A stretch of 64,000 nucleotides of DNA, taken from NCBI GenBank assembly GCA_020226215.1, contig CM035233.1:35672027-35736026 (forward strand). Reading direction: 5' to 3'. The DNA is from Sindora glabra. Its lineage: Eukaryota > Streptophyta > Magnoliopsida > Fabales > Fabaceae. The notes beneath the pieces are model-generated. The model did not search any database, was not told the DNA's origin, and was given only the letters and a program-made list of their open reading frames with translations. Below, in pieces: positions 49,201 to 60,149 of the stretch. A program made the position numbers and the translations under genes. Numbering within the stretch: the stretch's first letter is position 1; the number at the start of each line of letters is the position of its first letter.

Positions 49201-49544
49201 TATTTCCACCTTTTCATTTTTGACAAAATATTTCTTAAGTTTTGTAAGAAACAATTTAGCGCTATTCTTTTTAAATATTATGCCCTTGAAAGTTTCTAAA
49301 ATTGCAAATTTCATGATCATAAAACTTATGCAATTTGAGTATTCCTTTATCTCCAAATCCTTTTTAGCATTAAAGGAACTTGTATCTATAAGAGTAAAGG
49401 GCTATTCAACTTAAAGAGCAAGGTCTAGAGATTTATGTAACTAAGAATGATCATGACATTCTCATTCTAATTCTTAAAGTTTGTTCCATCAAACAAAGGG
49501 ATAAAGTTAATGTTTTTAAATATTGAAGTAACATAACTACTCAT
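46223..49544 (-). pseudogene. copia gag-pol pseudogene with RT deletions
   Basis: Start ATG at 49544 (SSYVTSIFKNINFIPLFDGT). Gag: NVMIILSYINL, then a 110-codon open frame (49356-49024) with IKEYSNCISFMIMKFAI and YKGKGNIRVYILKMSYL. Zinc-knuckle remnant and NLVCSEVNLTLMPRQTWWVD at about 48790-48670, where the protease box is WWVDFDIT (Ser-Gly after Asp lost). Gag-pre-integrase: DKFGYYCYLANSQFSLF, YDNLYVLSLFNETLHV, KRKLTNENS (48437-48243). Integrase: LKLIHIDIYV, HYGYFYLIHKKS, NYDGEYYGKYD, NGVVEI-stop-NKTLKNIVKSM, then YLDEARSYRL and SRIVNSYFVRYS (48110-47440). RT is reduced to DYIIFIQEYK and SIYRLK-stop-ASHQWYHKF; RNase H ends with SDNNRSLSKS and KGRIQSGMIFIEYI. The tail MDVILLDDTPV ends at 46223. 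Confidence 0.93.
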
Positions 49545-49893
49545 GGAATCCAAAACAAAAATGAATGAAACAATAAGCTCACAATCAAAATTTGAACTTA
49601 ACATGATTAACAAATTCAAATAATGGTAAGCCTCATCATAAGATACCTAGCATAACATTAAAATTTAGATTTTGGATAGAAAAATTAACTTGTGAATGGT
49701 ATTTTTGGTACAGTAATAAAATATTAACATTAAATTTCCATCAATAATAAGCCTTTTTCTAAATTAGCTTAATATTTACATGAAAAATCTAACAATTGTC
49801 ATATACTTATCACAATAGGTATATTTGAATTTTGACTAAATAATATTATTCCTTTGGGCTAGTCATTAATCGCAAGAAAGTCAAACATACTAC

Positions 49894-49983
49894 CGTTTTA
49901 ATATTTCAAATTAATCAATCTATATGAGAGAGGTTATTTTAATAACATGTTGCTTCAATTAATTAATTTGAAATATCAAACAT
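49894..49983. repeat. Inverted repeat in the copia leader
   Basis: TTTTAATATTTCAAATTAAT (49895 on) is answered by AATTAATTTGAAATATCAAA (49963-49982). About 48 bp separate the arms, which contain the smaller self-complementary TTATTTTAATAA. It could fold as a hairpin, or be a small insertion. Confidence 0.7.
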
Positions 49984-50026
49984 CAAAAATAAAGAATAAA
50001 AGAAGACAAAATTTAAATCTGAATCC

Positions 50027-50029
<3 letters not shown>

Positions 50030-50084
<55 letters not shown>
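50030..50084. repeat. AT dinucleotide microsatellite in the copia leader
   Basis: Uninterrupted AT repeat of about 55 bp between gag and the 5' LTR. It contributes to the unusually long leader of this element. Confidence 0.92.
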
Positions 50085-50086
<2 letters not shown>

Positions 50087-50698
50087 CAAAATGAATTTGA
50101 ATCCATAAAGCAGTATAACATTGATATATTAAATCAAAATGTATTATATATCACTAAAATGTAATTAGGTATATCAAATAACTGAATCCATATATTGCAT
50201 CATATAAAATCTATATATGCTGAATCATATAAATAAAGGTTAACTAAAATAGCACTCAAAACTTAAAATTAATTGTATATATAATAACAAATGACAAATG
50301 ACAAAATATAAAATTAACTAATGATTACTATAAAATATAAAGCCAAATCACAATATATCTATATGACATTAAATTTCAACATGTTAAACACAATCATCAA
50401 TCCATGTATAACAAAATTAGATATTCAATACATATTTCTAATATAAGAATACGACTCTACATATATGTTTCCTTTCCTTTTTATGGTAATCAAGATGAAA
50501 ACCATTCTTTGAAACATCCTTTATATATGTTTCTAATATATATCAAATCCTTAATCTATAAAAATGGATATACTTAATCCATAAAAATTATTGAACATGG
50601 AACTTGTCATATTAATGACATCACCTTTTTTTGATGTAGTGTTATAATCATAATAATTCTAAATTCATATATTTCCTTCTCAATAATTTAATATGAAA

Positions 50699-50710
50699 AC
50701 TCTAACACTA
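50699..50710 (-). other. Primer-binding site, initiator tRNA-Met type
   Basis: On the - strand, two bases after the 5' LTR, the sequence is TAGTGTTAGAGT. Compared with the common plant site TGGTATCAGAGC it matches at 8 of 12 positions, and all four differences are transitions, as expected of decay by deamination. Known role: binds the tRNA that primes minus-strand synthesis. Confidence 0.75.
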
Positions 50711-50712
50711 AT

Positions 50713-51197
50713 TGTTTAAAATTTTTTAATTACAACAATGATAAAATTTATTATCAAAATCTGGATCTTTCAAGTTTAATAATAAAAAAGAATAAAATAT
50801 TAAATGCAAAAGTGTACTTGAATCCATAAGAAATAATTGATTATGGTTTTATAACTTTTAATCTTCCAAATTGGTATGTATTGATATTCTAAAGAAAACC
50901 TCTCTATTTTCAAATGTTGGAATATTAGAAAATAAAATTCTTAAATATAATTTGGGGACTATAACCATTTATTTATTTTCTTTATTTTTCTTATTCCTAA
51001 TTCGCCCATCGTAAATAAGAAATAACACTTTTAGGTTACACATAAAAGTGCACATTTAATGACATGATTTAGACTCATTTTATCTTAAACTTTATTTGAT
51101 CACTTTAATTTAGGCAAAATCTTATGATAACCAATAATATACAATTATTATTGTTATTTATATATATAATGTATATGTCCATTAAAAAAATCTAACA
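50713..51197 (-). repeat. 5' LTR of the copia element (485 bp)
   Basis: On the - strand begins TGTTAGATTTTTTTAATGG and ends AAAAATTTTAAACA, with canonical TG and CA ends. Collinear with 45311-45788 throughout. Confidence 0.92.
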
Positions 51198-52450
51198 ATA
51201 TGCCCATGAACTTATATATGCTAAAAAGTACAAATAAAATTAAGCTTAAGAACTCTAGTGAACTCATGGGTTCCTTTAAGAAAATTGTGTTACACTTCTT
51301 GAATTTTACAAAGAAATTAATTCCTCAAATCAATGGATAATGTGGAATTTATGAATAATTAATCTTGTCAAGTTTAGAAAAAATTAAAGATGGAATAATG
51401 GAATGATATCCATAATTTTGTTGTGAAATCGAAAGCAATATGCTTAATTTAATGAAATTAAAAATGCATTTTAGCAAATGGAAAGGTATATTTAAGAAAT
51501 GAAATAATTGTGGATTTTTATGAAAAAGAGTTTGAGTAAAAATATTAATGTTTATCATGAAATTTGAATGAAAAAAAGTTAATGAACTCTTAAAATTTTT
51601 ATAATAAAACATGAGAATAAAATTTAAGAAAATATGACAATATGAGAATGTTGAAAATGGTCACTTGAAATGTAACAATTAATGTGTGATATTGAATAAG
51701 TTTTGATGAGTTTGGAATTGTGAATATGAACTATTTATAATGATTATGGCATGGACTATATTTTGGCCTTATACTATTAAAGATTGTGATATTGTGAACT
51801 AATAAATGTGCAACAAAGCACCCACTACATTGTGATATATTGAAAATGAATTTGATAATAATGGCATGGATTTCCTCCTATGTTGTCTTATTATTGATTA
51901 AGTTGATTAACATAAAGCTATAGGCTTATATGTGTTATCCTTGAGTTAATAACTATAACAATATCCCCTTTATGCTATAATAATTCATGAATGAATGTGA
52001 ATGTGAAATATATGTGAACATGAAAAGAATATGAATATTAAAAGATCATGGGACTTGAATTGATTTATGTTACAAAGAGTGAAAGGAGTTAGTCAGGTGT
52101 CTTGTATTCTTTTGTTAAGAAATTATGCATAATAAGTAATGAAAAGGACAAGAATAAGATGAGTAAAATAAGGTTAACCAAGAGTCAAGTAGCCTTGCAT
52201 ACATCCTACTATTTTTGTGTGCTAATATAATATAGAAATTAAATGCTACATTATTTTGGTAAGGAAAAATGTTTTTAATATATATTTTGTATATATATGA
52301 TTTTTCTAGCTAAAACACATTAGAAAAAAAGCTAAGTTGCCATCTATTGAGTAATTATTACTCACATTTTATGTATTGATATTTTTCAAATACACAACAC
52401 CCTACTAAAAGCCCCTTGAGGTGAATGATTGTTAGTGGTAGCTTTTTAAG
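51198..52450 (+). other. LTR-like continuation, right flank of copia insertion
   Basis: Non-coding, with GGTTAACCAAGAGTCAAGTA (about 52172) and GAGTAATTATTACTCACATT (about 52350) resembling blocks late in plant gypsy LTRs (compare GTTGACCAAAAGTCAC at 32323 and the CTTACTCACC block at 32770). Probably continues 43951-45310 across the copia insertion. The 87-codon - strand frame at 51349-51612 has no recognised domain. Confidence 0.4.
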
Positions 52451-54839
52451 AATATATATAGATGGCATCAACTAGAGTTCACTACTCCATTAAGATCAAT
52501 CAATTTGGTCTTACTCATGTGTATCGAGTAAGTTTGTGTGATTAGAGATAATAACACTTGATCCCTTATAAGTATATTTGGATACACATGCTGCTAATGC
52601 ATCAAGATTTCACATAGCATTAAAGGCATTAGTACATCTAACTACATAGAAAGGTCCTTTTGATAGGATTCCTCGATTTTATTTCAATATGCAATAATAT
52701 CTAATAGACCACATGCCATATGACCCTGATACCCTGATTAACCATAATTCATAGTCCTAATAACTTTAGCATCTCTAACTCTACAAGCAACCACATTAAT
52801 TCTAGGTCCAAATGCCACCAAGCCCAAGGATTGCCCATTCAATATTAGCTAATTTTAAGGCTCTTATTTTTAAAAAGTTTGTATTTAAATTTATTTAGAA
52901 ACTTATTGTAAAATAATGCTACTTATCTATATATATAATTATGTTAATAAACATTTGGTAGTTGAAAAAAAAAAGAAAAATTAGGAAGTAATATATATAA
53001 ATGAAATATTTTAAGCTTATGTGAAATTATAGAGTAAAGATGAAAATATTAATTAAAGTATGGATGCTCTACTATTTCTAAATTATAGTATTTCTACACA
53101 CACACATATGATAATTTCTTTTTATTATTAAAGATTGTTTAAGAAAAATTATATGTGGTCCACGACTATTAGTTGAAGAAAAAAGAAAAGAAAAGCTTTT
53201 TAAAAGTTAAAAATTATTCATGAAAAATATTTGTTTTAAAAAGATGGCATATGACCATTTTTGTTTTAAAAAGAAAATTGTTTTGATTTCTTAATTTGAA
53301 AAAAGTAGAGCTTGTTATCTCTAAAAACAAAATTTTGCAAAAAGAATAGGATCATATGATTTCTTGAATTTTTCTTAATCTAGTCCTCTTCTATTATGTT
53401 TGTTTCAAGGTTTGAACTTCTATCTATTAAGTTTAAAACTAAATTTTCCTAAAATAATTAGAAGCGTTTCTCCATCAATTTATATGTTATATATTTACTT
53501 GATTTTTAGAAATGTTTAGAATCAAATAAATTTATATATATTTTCAAATATTTAATTTGGTGTTTTCATACAAAATTAAGAATATTATTATTTCTTTTTG
53601 AATGAAAGAAAAGAATCTTTCAAAGATAATATTCTATTCTAAATACAAATAATTTTTGAAATACAAGTTACTTTTTTATAAGAAATAAATCTTATTTTTC
53701 TAAAAATCTTTAAATGTTGTTTCTTAATGATTTATATTATGTTTAAATACATATATATATGTAATTGTAAAATTTCTAACTATATGTATTTTTTATATTT
53801 CATATAAAAGTTATATTCAAAAAATAGTAAGATTTTAAAATGATGTGATTGAAAAAGCTTGTGAAGATGTCCAAATGATATTTTTACACCATCATGATGA
53901 TCCAAAAATCTAGCTGTGATAGCTATCAAGTCCAAATGGTCCAATTGGTTGGTAATGATCCAACTTTCCAATAATATCTATGATAAGAACTCGATTATTC
54001 ATGAGATAAGACAATATATTAAACATTCAAATTGAAGATATGAATTTAAAAATATATTGTGAACATTACTTATTAGATTTTACTCTAATATTTTCTCTTG
54101 CAACATATCATCAAATGGTATAAATTCAAACCTAAATGGTGGAATATTTACTTCATACTATCTTACATTAATTAGTGTTCTAATTGAAATTAATTCTGAA
54201 ATTGTGATTTATTAGGTAAAATTTTCCTTCATTTTTTTCAACATGAAAATTCTGGACTATATAGCATCTACCTAAGGCATATGCTTAGTAATTAGTTATC
54301 TTCCAATTACCATTACTTGTGTTTTATCTTTCTAAGTAAAATTAGTATTTAATATTTGTTACATATAAAGATAGAGGTAAAGAATAATTGGATAAATGAA
54401 AAATAAATCATTAATATATATTTTTAACGTGGTTAAAAATAAGTATTAAGCCATATTAAAATATAACTTTTTTGTTAAGAAATATAGGGTTAATGTCATT
54501 GATGTCAATTGTGTACTTTAATGCCCTGGTATACCACATTTTCATCACTCTTACTTGAGTTTTCATAATTTCACCATTCTCAAGATTGAAATAATAAATT
54601 AAGGTAAATTTTGAACTTATTGGAGACATCATAGTCTTTTCGTTCCCACCAATTATAAGTAAATAAAAATGTCAAAATTTTAGTAATTAGAAATTATTGT
54701 TTTAAAATGAAGATACCAACAAAAAGTAATTTTAAAATAATTTGTTATAAATTAATTTTGAAATTGTGATTTCTAATTTTAATAACATGAAATTATTATA
54801 AATCAGTAATAAATAATTAGTTTAAAAATATATTCATAT
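52451..54839. other. Unassigned stretch
   Basis: The first 400 bp are somewhat GC-richer (CATATGACCCTGATACCCTG near 52710) but match nothing I know. The - strand frame at 53780-53971 has no recognised domain. The rest is AT-rich with homopolymer runs. Confidence 0.3.
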
Positions 54840-54845
54840 GAAAAT

Positions 54846-55990
54846 GTCATTATTAATTAGTAAAAATGTATATTAATTATTATTAATTAGTAAGTAGTAA
54901 TGAATAACACATAACCTTTTAGAATTTAAATTCTTAAATTGGTATCTTTATTTTAAAAATTATTGGCAAGATTGCTTACAAAAAAGTATAAAATTTGTAT
55001 TTATGTAAATTATTATTTTTATCTTGGAGTTAATTTAAATTAAATGATTACAAACACGTGTTATTTACTTCAAATTTTAAAAATAAGTTATCAAATTATC
55101 CTTAATTAGTAATTAGTAATTAGTAATTAGTAATTAGTAATTAATCACTAATCATAATATTATAATAATATAAATTAAATCAATAAAAATGAATTAATTT
55201 GAAATAAGGTATTAAAAAATATGTATGTAATTATAAATTAATGATGTGTTTAAGTAAAATGTTTGAATTGCACACTTTAAATTGGTATATTTTCTTTTAA
55301 TCATTTAAAGATACATAAATGGTTTTACTAATTTCTAATTATTAATTAGTAAAAATATGAATTATAATTGTTGCTAATTAGTGAGCAACAATTATTACTA
55401 TACACATTTTTTTAAAATTTAAATTTTGAAGTCCTTAAATCAATATCTTTATTTTTAGAGTTAATATCAACAATACTTACAAAAAATATAAGAAACTTGT
55501 ATGCATGTAAATTAGTATATTTACTTTTAAAATTAGTTCAAATTTATATTATATGATTACAAAAATGTGTAAACTACTACCAATTTTAAAAATAAAGGTA
55601 CTAAATTATCCTTAATTTGTAATTGATCACTAACTATAATTTTATGATAAATTGAAAATGCTAGAAATCAATGATAATTAAGTATTAAAAATAATATATA
55701 ATGTTAAAATAATGATGTATTTAAATAAAATGTGTGAATTGCACGTACTAAATTGTATTTTTTTATAATCATTTAAAATTATAGATATATTTAACTAATT
55801 GGTAACTTATAATTTGTAAAAATACATATTAAAATTGTTACTAATTATAAATGTGGTTTAATTGACTAGTAAATAATAATTATTAAAAATATGTATTGAA
55901 ATTGCCATTAATTAATAAGCAATAATCAACACTAAATTCATTTTTAGAATTTAAATAATGAAGTAATTAAATTGGTATCATTATTTTAAA
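54846..55990 (+). repeat. Tandem array of about 2.3 units, period about 490-530 bp
   Basis: The landmark TTAATTAGTAAAAAT occurs at 54853 and 55342, with a weaker version near 55880. AGAATTTAAA / AAAATTTAAA occurs at 54921, about 55415 and 55946, each followed by an AAATTGGTATC / AAATCAATATC block and TTTATTTT. ATTATCCTTAATTAGTAATT (55095) is matched by ATTATCCTTAATTTGTAATT (55606), and a GTGTTTAAGTAAAATGTTTG block (55246) by GTATTTAAATAAAATGTGTG (55717). Spacing is 489-494 bp between the first units and about 530 bp to the third. Confidence 0.72.
55102..55143 (+). repeat. 7-bp tandem repeat (TAATTAG)
   Basis: About six perfect copies of TAATTAG inside the first unit of the 500-bp array. The matching place in unit 2 (about 55613) has one copy only, so this expanded after the larger duplication. 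Confidence 0.9.
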
Positions 55991-58627
55991 ATAAAGCTCT
56001 CTAATTATGTGAGAGTGACACGTGGAATATGGCTTGTGACTATTTAACACATGGCATAGAATGGCATGGGAGTGACATGCATACACGAAGATCACACTTT
56101 ATTATATATAGTACTGATTGATTAGGTAGTTTATAAAGATTGTATAATATAAAAAAGAATTAAATTATTATGTTGATTTCAAATTTCACTAAAGTTGAAT
56201 TCTTCATGTTACACTAGTTACATAATTGCAAGAGATAAGTAGTAAATCTTAGGAATTTTAATCTATCTTTAATTGTGAATTTGAAATTTCATCCATCACA
56301 TAAAATTTGCAAAATTCTTGATCACTTCATCTTTTCTTCAAAAAATATCATTCATCTCTTTCATCATGCAACACTTTACTCCAATCTTCTATCATGGTAT
56401 TGCATGTGAATGGTCGTACTTATTTAGTATTTATGTTACTTCCTAAGCATAAATTTCACATTGTTATATACTAATTTTTGCACTGCTACTAACTAAACTA
56501 ACCTAACATGTTGCTTTTTGTTTCCTTAACATAAATATTCACAAAAAATAAATTTTTTAGGTATGTTTGAAAGTTACTCCTAGTTACTTATTATGATTTA
56601 GTTGTATTATTGTTTACTTGTAAATAGTTAATATATCTATATATTTATTCCATTAGTGCTTTATTTTTTGGATTGTCTAAAAAATATTTGATATTTGTTC
56701 TTAACAAGTATGAATATTAAATTAAGCTTACTTAGATTTCAAATGAAATGTTTAGGCTTCAAGAATCAAAATGGGGTAATAGTTTAATACATTTTTAAAC
56801 AAAGAAGAGAAATGAGCCAAGCTAAAAATTAGTATTATCAAGTAGGCAATTTTTGTTCTTTTAAGTTTCATAGTTGCACATAGGCTCATTCCTTAAGGTT
56901 CTCAATTTTGTTAAGCCATTATCTATTTATTATGATTTTACATATAAAAAATAGGTATATATGTTACCAAAGAACATATTATCATAAATGCATTCAATTT
57001 ATAATGGTGTTTGATGTATGTGTGTGTGTATTATTGGTTGTGTTTTATATGTACTCAAACATTACAAATTCTATTACTATCATAGGGTTACTAAATATAA
57101 CGCTTGATACTAAGATGCTAAGTTTCTAATAAAATTTTATAATGCATGGATGTGTTAACAAAGTTAATTTGCATTTTGAATTATAGTTATTGAAGTGTGA
57201 AATCATTATATCCACTATTATGGCTAAGATTTCTTCTCATTATGCCACCATTAATCCAATTACTAGAATTTTATTGTGCTTAAACTTTTTCTATAAAACC
57301 TTTCAAACATTCATATATTGATAAGTTTATAGTATAACAATTAAAATTAGAGTCACACTTGGCATAAATATCACACTTATTACCAAATGAGTTTGACCAA
57401 TAAAGTAAACATTTAAATTCTATGCAAGATCATTTCAATACTAAGTAGCTTAGAAAAACTATTGGAATAAGAATGAATCTTGTAATAATTACTTAATTTA
57501 CTACTTCATGTTCAAAACTCACTTCTTTCTCACTTAAAAGAATGTAATTGAATAATTTATGAAAATTTATAAGTATGCCAATGACCTTGTTTAATCTTGT
57601 GTTATTAGGAAAAATAACTTTGATACAAATGTCCTAACTCTTGAAGGATTTACTTGTAGGTTGGTCATGGTGTTAACATTCAATTTGAGATAAATATAAC
57701 CAAAATAAATGCATAAAAATGAAAAAGAAGCCAAATTAAATGAGTAATTTTAAGGATTGATGCTATTAAATTCATTCATAATTATTTTATTTTATTTTTT
57801 AATTAGAACTAAGGATCATTTTCTTTTACTTGAGCCCTAAATTAGAGTTTAGAAGAAAGTGATGATTTCAAGGTTAACAACAAGTTGATGTTAGGACTTT
57901 TGTTATAGATTACTTGTTTGATTAATACTTTAAACTTCTATACATATTATGAATAGAAACTACAATATTCAAGTCATATTACTGAGTTAAAGACAATTTC
58001 AAATTTGTTCATGTGGTTTTCTTTTTTATTAAAGTTATTAATAGTAAATAGTTTCAAACATATCATATTACCCACACAAAATGGTAGCTTAGTGGTTTTA
58101 TTTTATATTTAGCAATTTTATTCTTCGATATATTTTGGTTAAGTTCATCATTTTTTAATTTTTTATTATATTTATTCTTTCAATTGGGTACTACATTAAT
58201 AAAAAATTAATTGAAATATTTATTATCATTTTCAAAAAATTAACATTAATATTGTAAGTATAGTAAACTTTTTTAACTTGTAAAGTTAAAAGAGTGAAAA
58301 ATTCCTCTGAACAAGCATAAATTATCAAAACAAGTAATTCTCTAGGTAAAGGAATTAAAATGAAATCAATTTAAATGCTAGTGTTTTAAATTTTATTGAT
58401 TTTTAAAATTTATCTTATATTAACATCTTTTCCTCCAATTCCACACTATTACTATATCATTACAAATATGAACATGCAAAAAAAACATTACAACATTTAT
58501 TATTTCTTGTTTATTAGAAACATTAGAGAAAATATACCCATTAATTTTTTTCCATTAAACCCTTACAATTTCTAATTTTATGATCCCAATTTAAGGAGGA
58601 CAAATCATAAAACTAAATTAAGATTTT

Positions 58628-58629
<2 letters not shown>
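55991..58629. other. Unassigned, with a possible Helitron-like end near 56117
   Basis: The segment 56010-56117 is GC-richer (GAGAGTGACACGTGGAATAT) and, read on the - strand from 56117, begins TCAGTACTATATATAATAAA preceded by A. This resembles the TC-type 5' end of some plant Helitrons. No CTRR end with hairpin was identified. The remaining sequence has no recognised feature; the frame 56908-57129 is a chance frame around a TG repeat. Confidence 0.3.

Positions 58630-58711
<82 letters not shown>
58630..58711. repeat. Long AT dinucleotide microsatellite (about 80 bp)
   Basis: Uninterrupted AT repeat, the longest in the window, flanked by non-repetitive AT-rich sequence. Confidence 0.95.
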
Positions 58712-58716
<5 letters not shown>

Positions 58717-58946
58717 CATCAAATTGCATGGGTTCCTTCCTTGGTAATTTTTTTCAATATAACACATCTTTTCCTTAAAACTATTTTTTTAATTTTTTGA
58801 TATTTATATCTAATCACCGCATTATATTTAAATCATATATTCCTTAAATTAAAGTTAAGCAAATCCAATGAGCCTATTTTTCTCCCCTTTTACCTAAAGT
58901 GTATTGGAACTAACATGCATCTTATATTTTTCATAGCAACAATGTA

Positions 58947-60040
58947 AATTTTATACCTTAAATTTCATTGAAATTTCAATCTTCTCCTTTAAGATTTATT
59001 TAAAGCAAATTTACTCTTTAACTTTACAAAAGCATGCAATATTACTTAGCAACCTTTTTAACTTTACCAAAGTGTGTAATATTACTTAGCAACCTAACAC
59101 TATTAAGTTTTTTAATGGAAATGCTACTTATTTAGATCCATCATGCACATATAAGTTATATTTTTATATTCTTATGGCAAAAAGACATTTTTAATTCCCT
59201 AACTTTCATAAAAATTTCAATATTATCTCCTAAATTTTATTTGAATAAAATTCACCCTTTAACTTAAACCTCTTCGTATTGTAGTTTGTAAAAAGATTTT
59301 ATCAAATTTTAGCTTTCTTAAGCACCCAAAATCATACAAAACTAATCTTTTTAGCTTATGGTCAATGAATTTGTTGTTTTTCAAACTAAAATTGAAAATA
59401 AATTAAGAGGTGCATAGTAAATCTATTAGCATTAATGAATCTAAATAAATACATTTTTAAATTAAAAAAATATAATTTTGCAACATCATATACTTGTTAT
59501 GATTCATAACAATAATTTTGATGAGCAAGATAATTTGAAAATATAAATGTAATTTATCTTTGGAATTCTTCAAATTATTATTTGAATTTGTTTGATATTT
59601 ATATTAGTTAATTATAATGAAAGTCATGATATTACAATGGCATTTTATCTTTATATTATGATGGAAGCAATTAGGTTTTTGCAAAATTAAAAGATAAATT
59701 TGGTTCAAATAAAATTTAGAAAATAAGATTGAAACTTTGGTGAAAGTAAGGCATTAAAAGTATCCTTTTTTTTATAAGAATGTGAAAATATGAATTATGT
59801 GCAGCATATAAGATATGTAGGATGCCAAGTTAGATATCATGTACACAATCAAATTCAATGTCATAACAATCAAATTCAATATCATATAAGTATTTTCATT
59901 AAAAAATTGAACAATGTTAACTTATTAAATAACATTGCACATTTTTTTAAAATTAGAGGGTAAATTTTCTCCTAATAGAACTTCAAGGACAAGATGAAAA
60001 TTTTAGTGAAAGTTAAGGTATTAAAAAAGCATTTTTACTT
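58947..60040. repeat. Two facing pairs of a ~90-110 bp repeat
   Basis: Unit copies at about 58947-59060 and 59178-59270 read in one direction (ACCTTAAATTTCATTGAAAT; CCCTAACTTTCATAAAAATT), and copies at about 59682-59772 and 59949-60040 read in the other (TTGGTGAAAGTAAGGCATTA; TTAGTGAAAGTTAAGGTATT). Each has a conserved middle (TTTAAGATTTATTTAAAGCA or its complement). The structure is A-A then A'-A', about 1.1 kb in all, with a non-repeat centre near 59300-59670. Another A copy is at 12745-12860. It holds two local duplications (59020-59099 of 40 bp; 59845-59886 of 21 bp). Family unknown; a MITE-like or other non-autonomous element is possible. Confidence 0.65.
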
Positions 60041-60149
60041 TTTTCCTAAATCACTAGCCATAATTTCTCCCGTTTATTTATTTTATGCATAAATTTTCAT
60101 GCATTTTTCATAAGCTACCTATGACCTATCTATTATGCTTTAGTATTTC

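Larger units (their letters stand above)
45311..51197 (-). mobile_element. Complete but dead Ty1/copia retrotransposon
   Basis: A 5.9-kb element on the - strand with all structural parts: 5' LTR (50713-51197), primer-binding site (50699-50710), gag-pol pseudogene (49544 down to 46223), polypurine tract (45789-45800) and 3' LTR (45311-45788). The flanking 5-mers are ATATA (45306-45310) and ATATG (51198-51202), a four-of-five target duplication. The LTRs are clearly related but heavily diverged, so the insertion is old. Gag-pol order (gag, protease, integrase, RT, RNase H) is the copia order. Two internal deletions remove the RT core. Confidence 0.93.
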
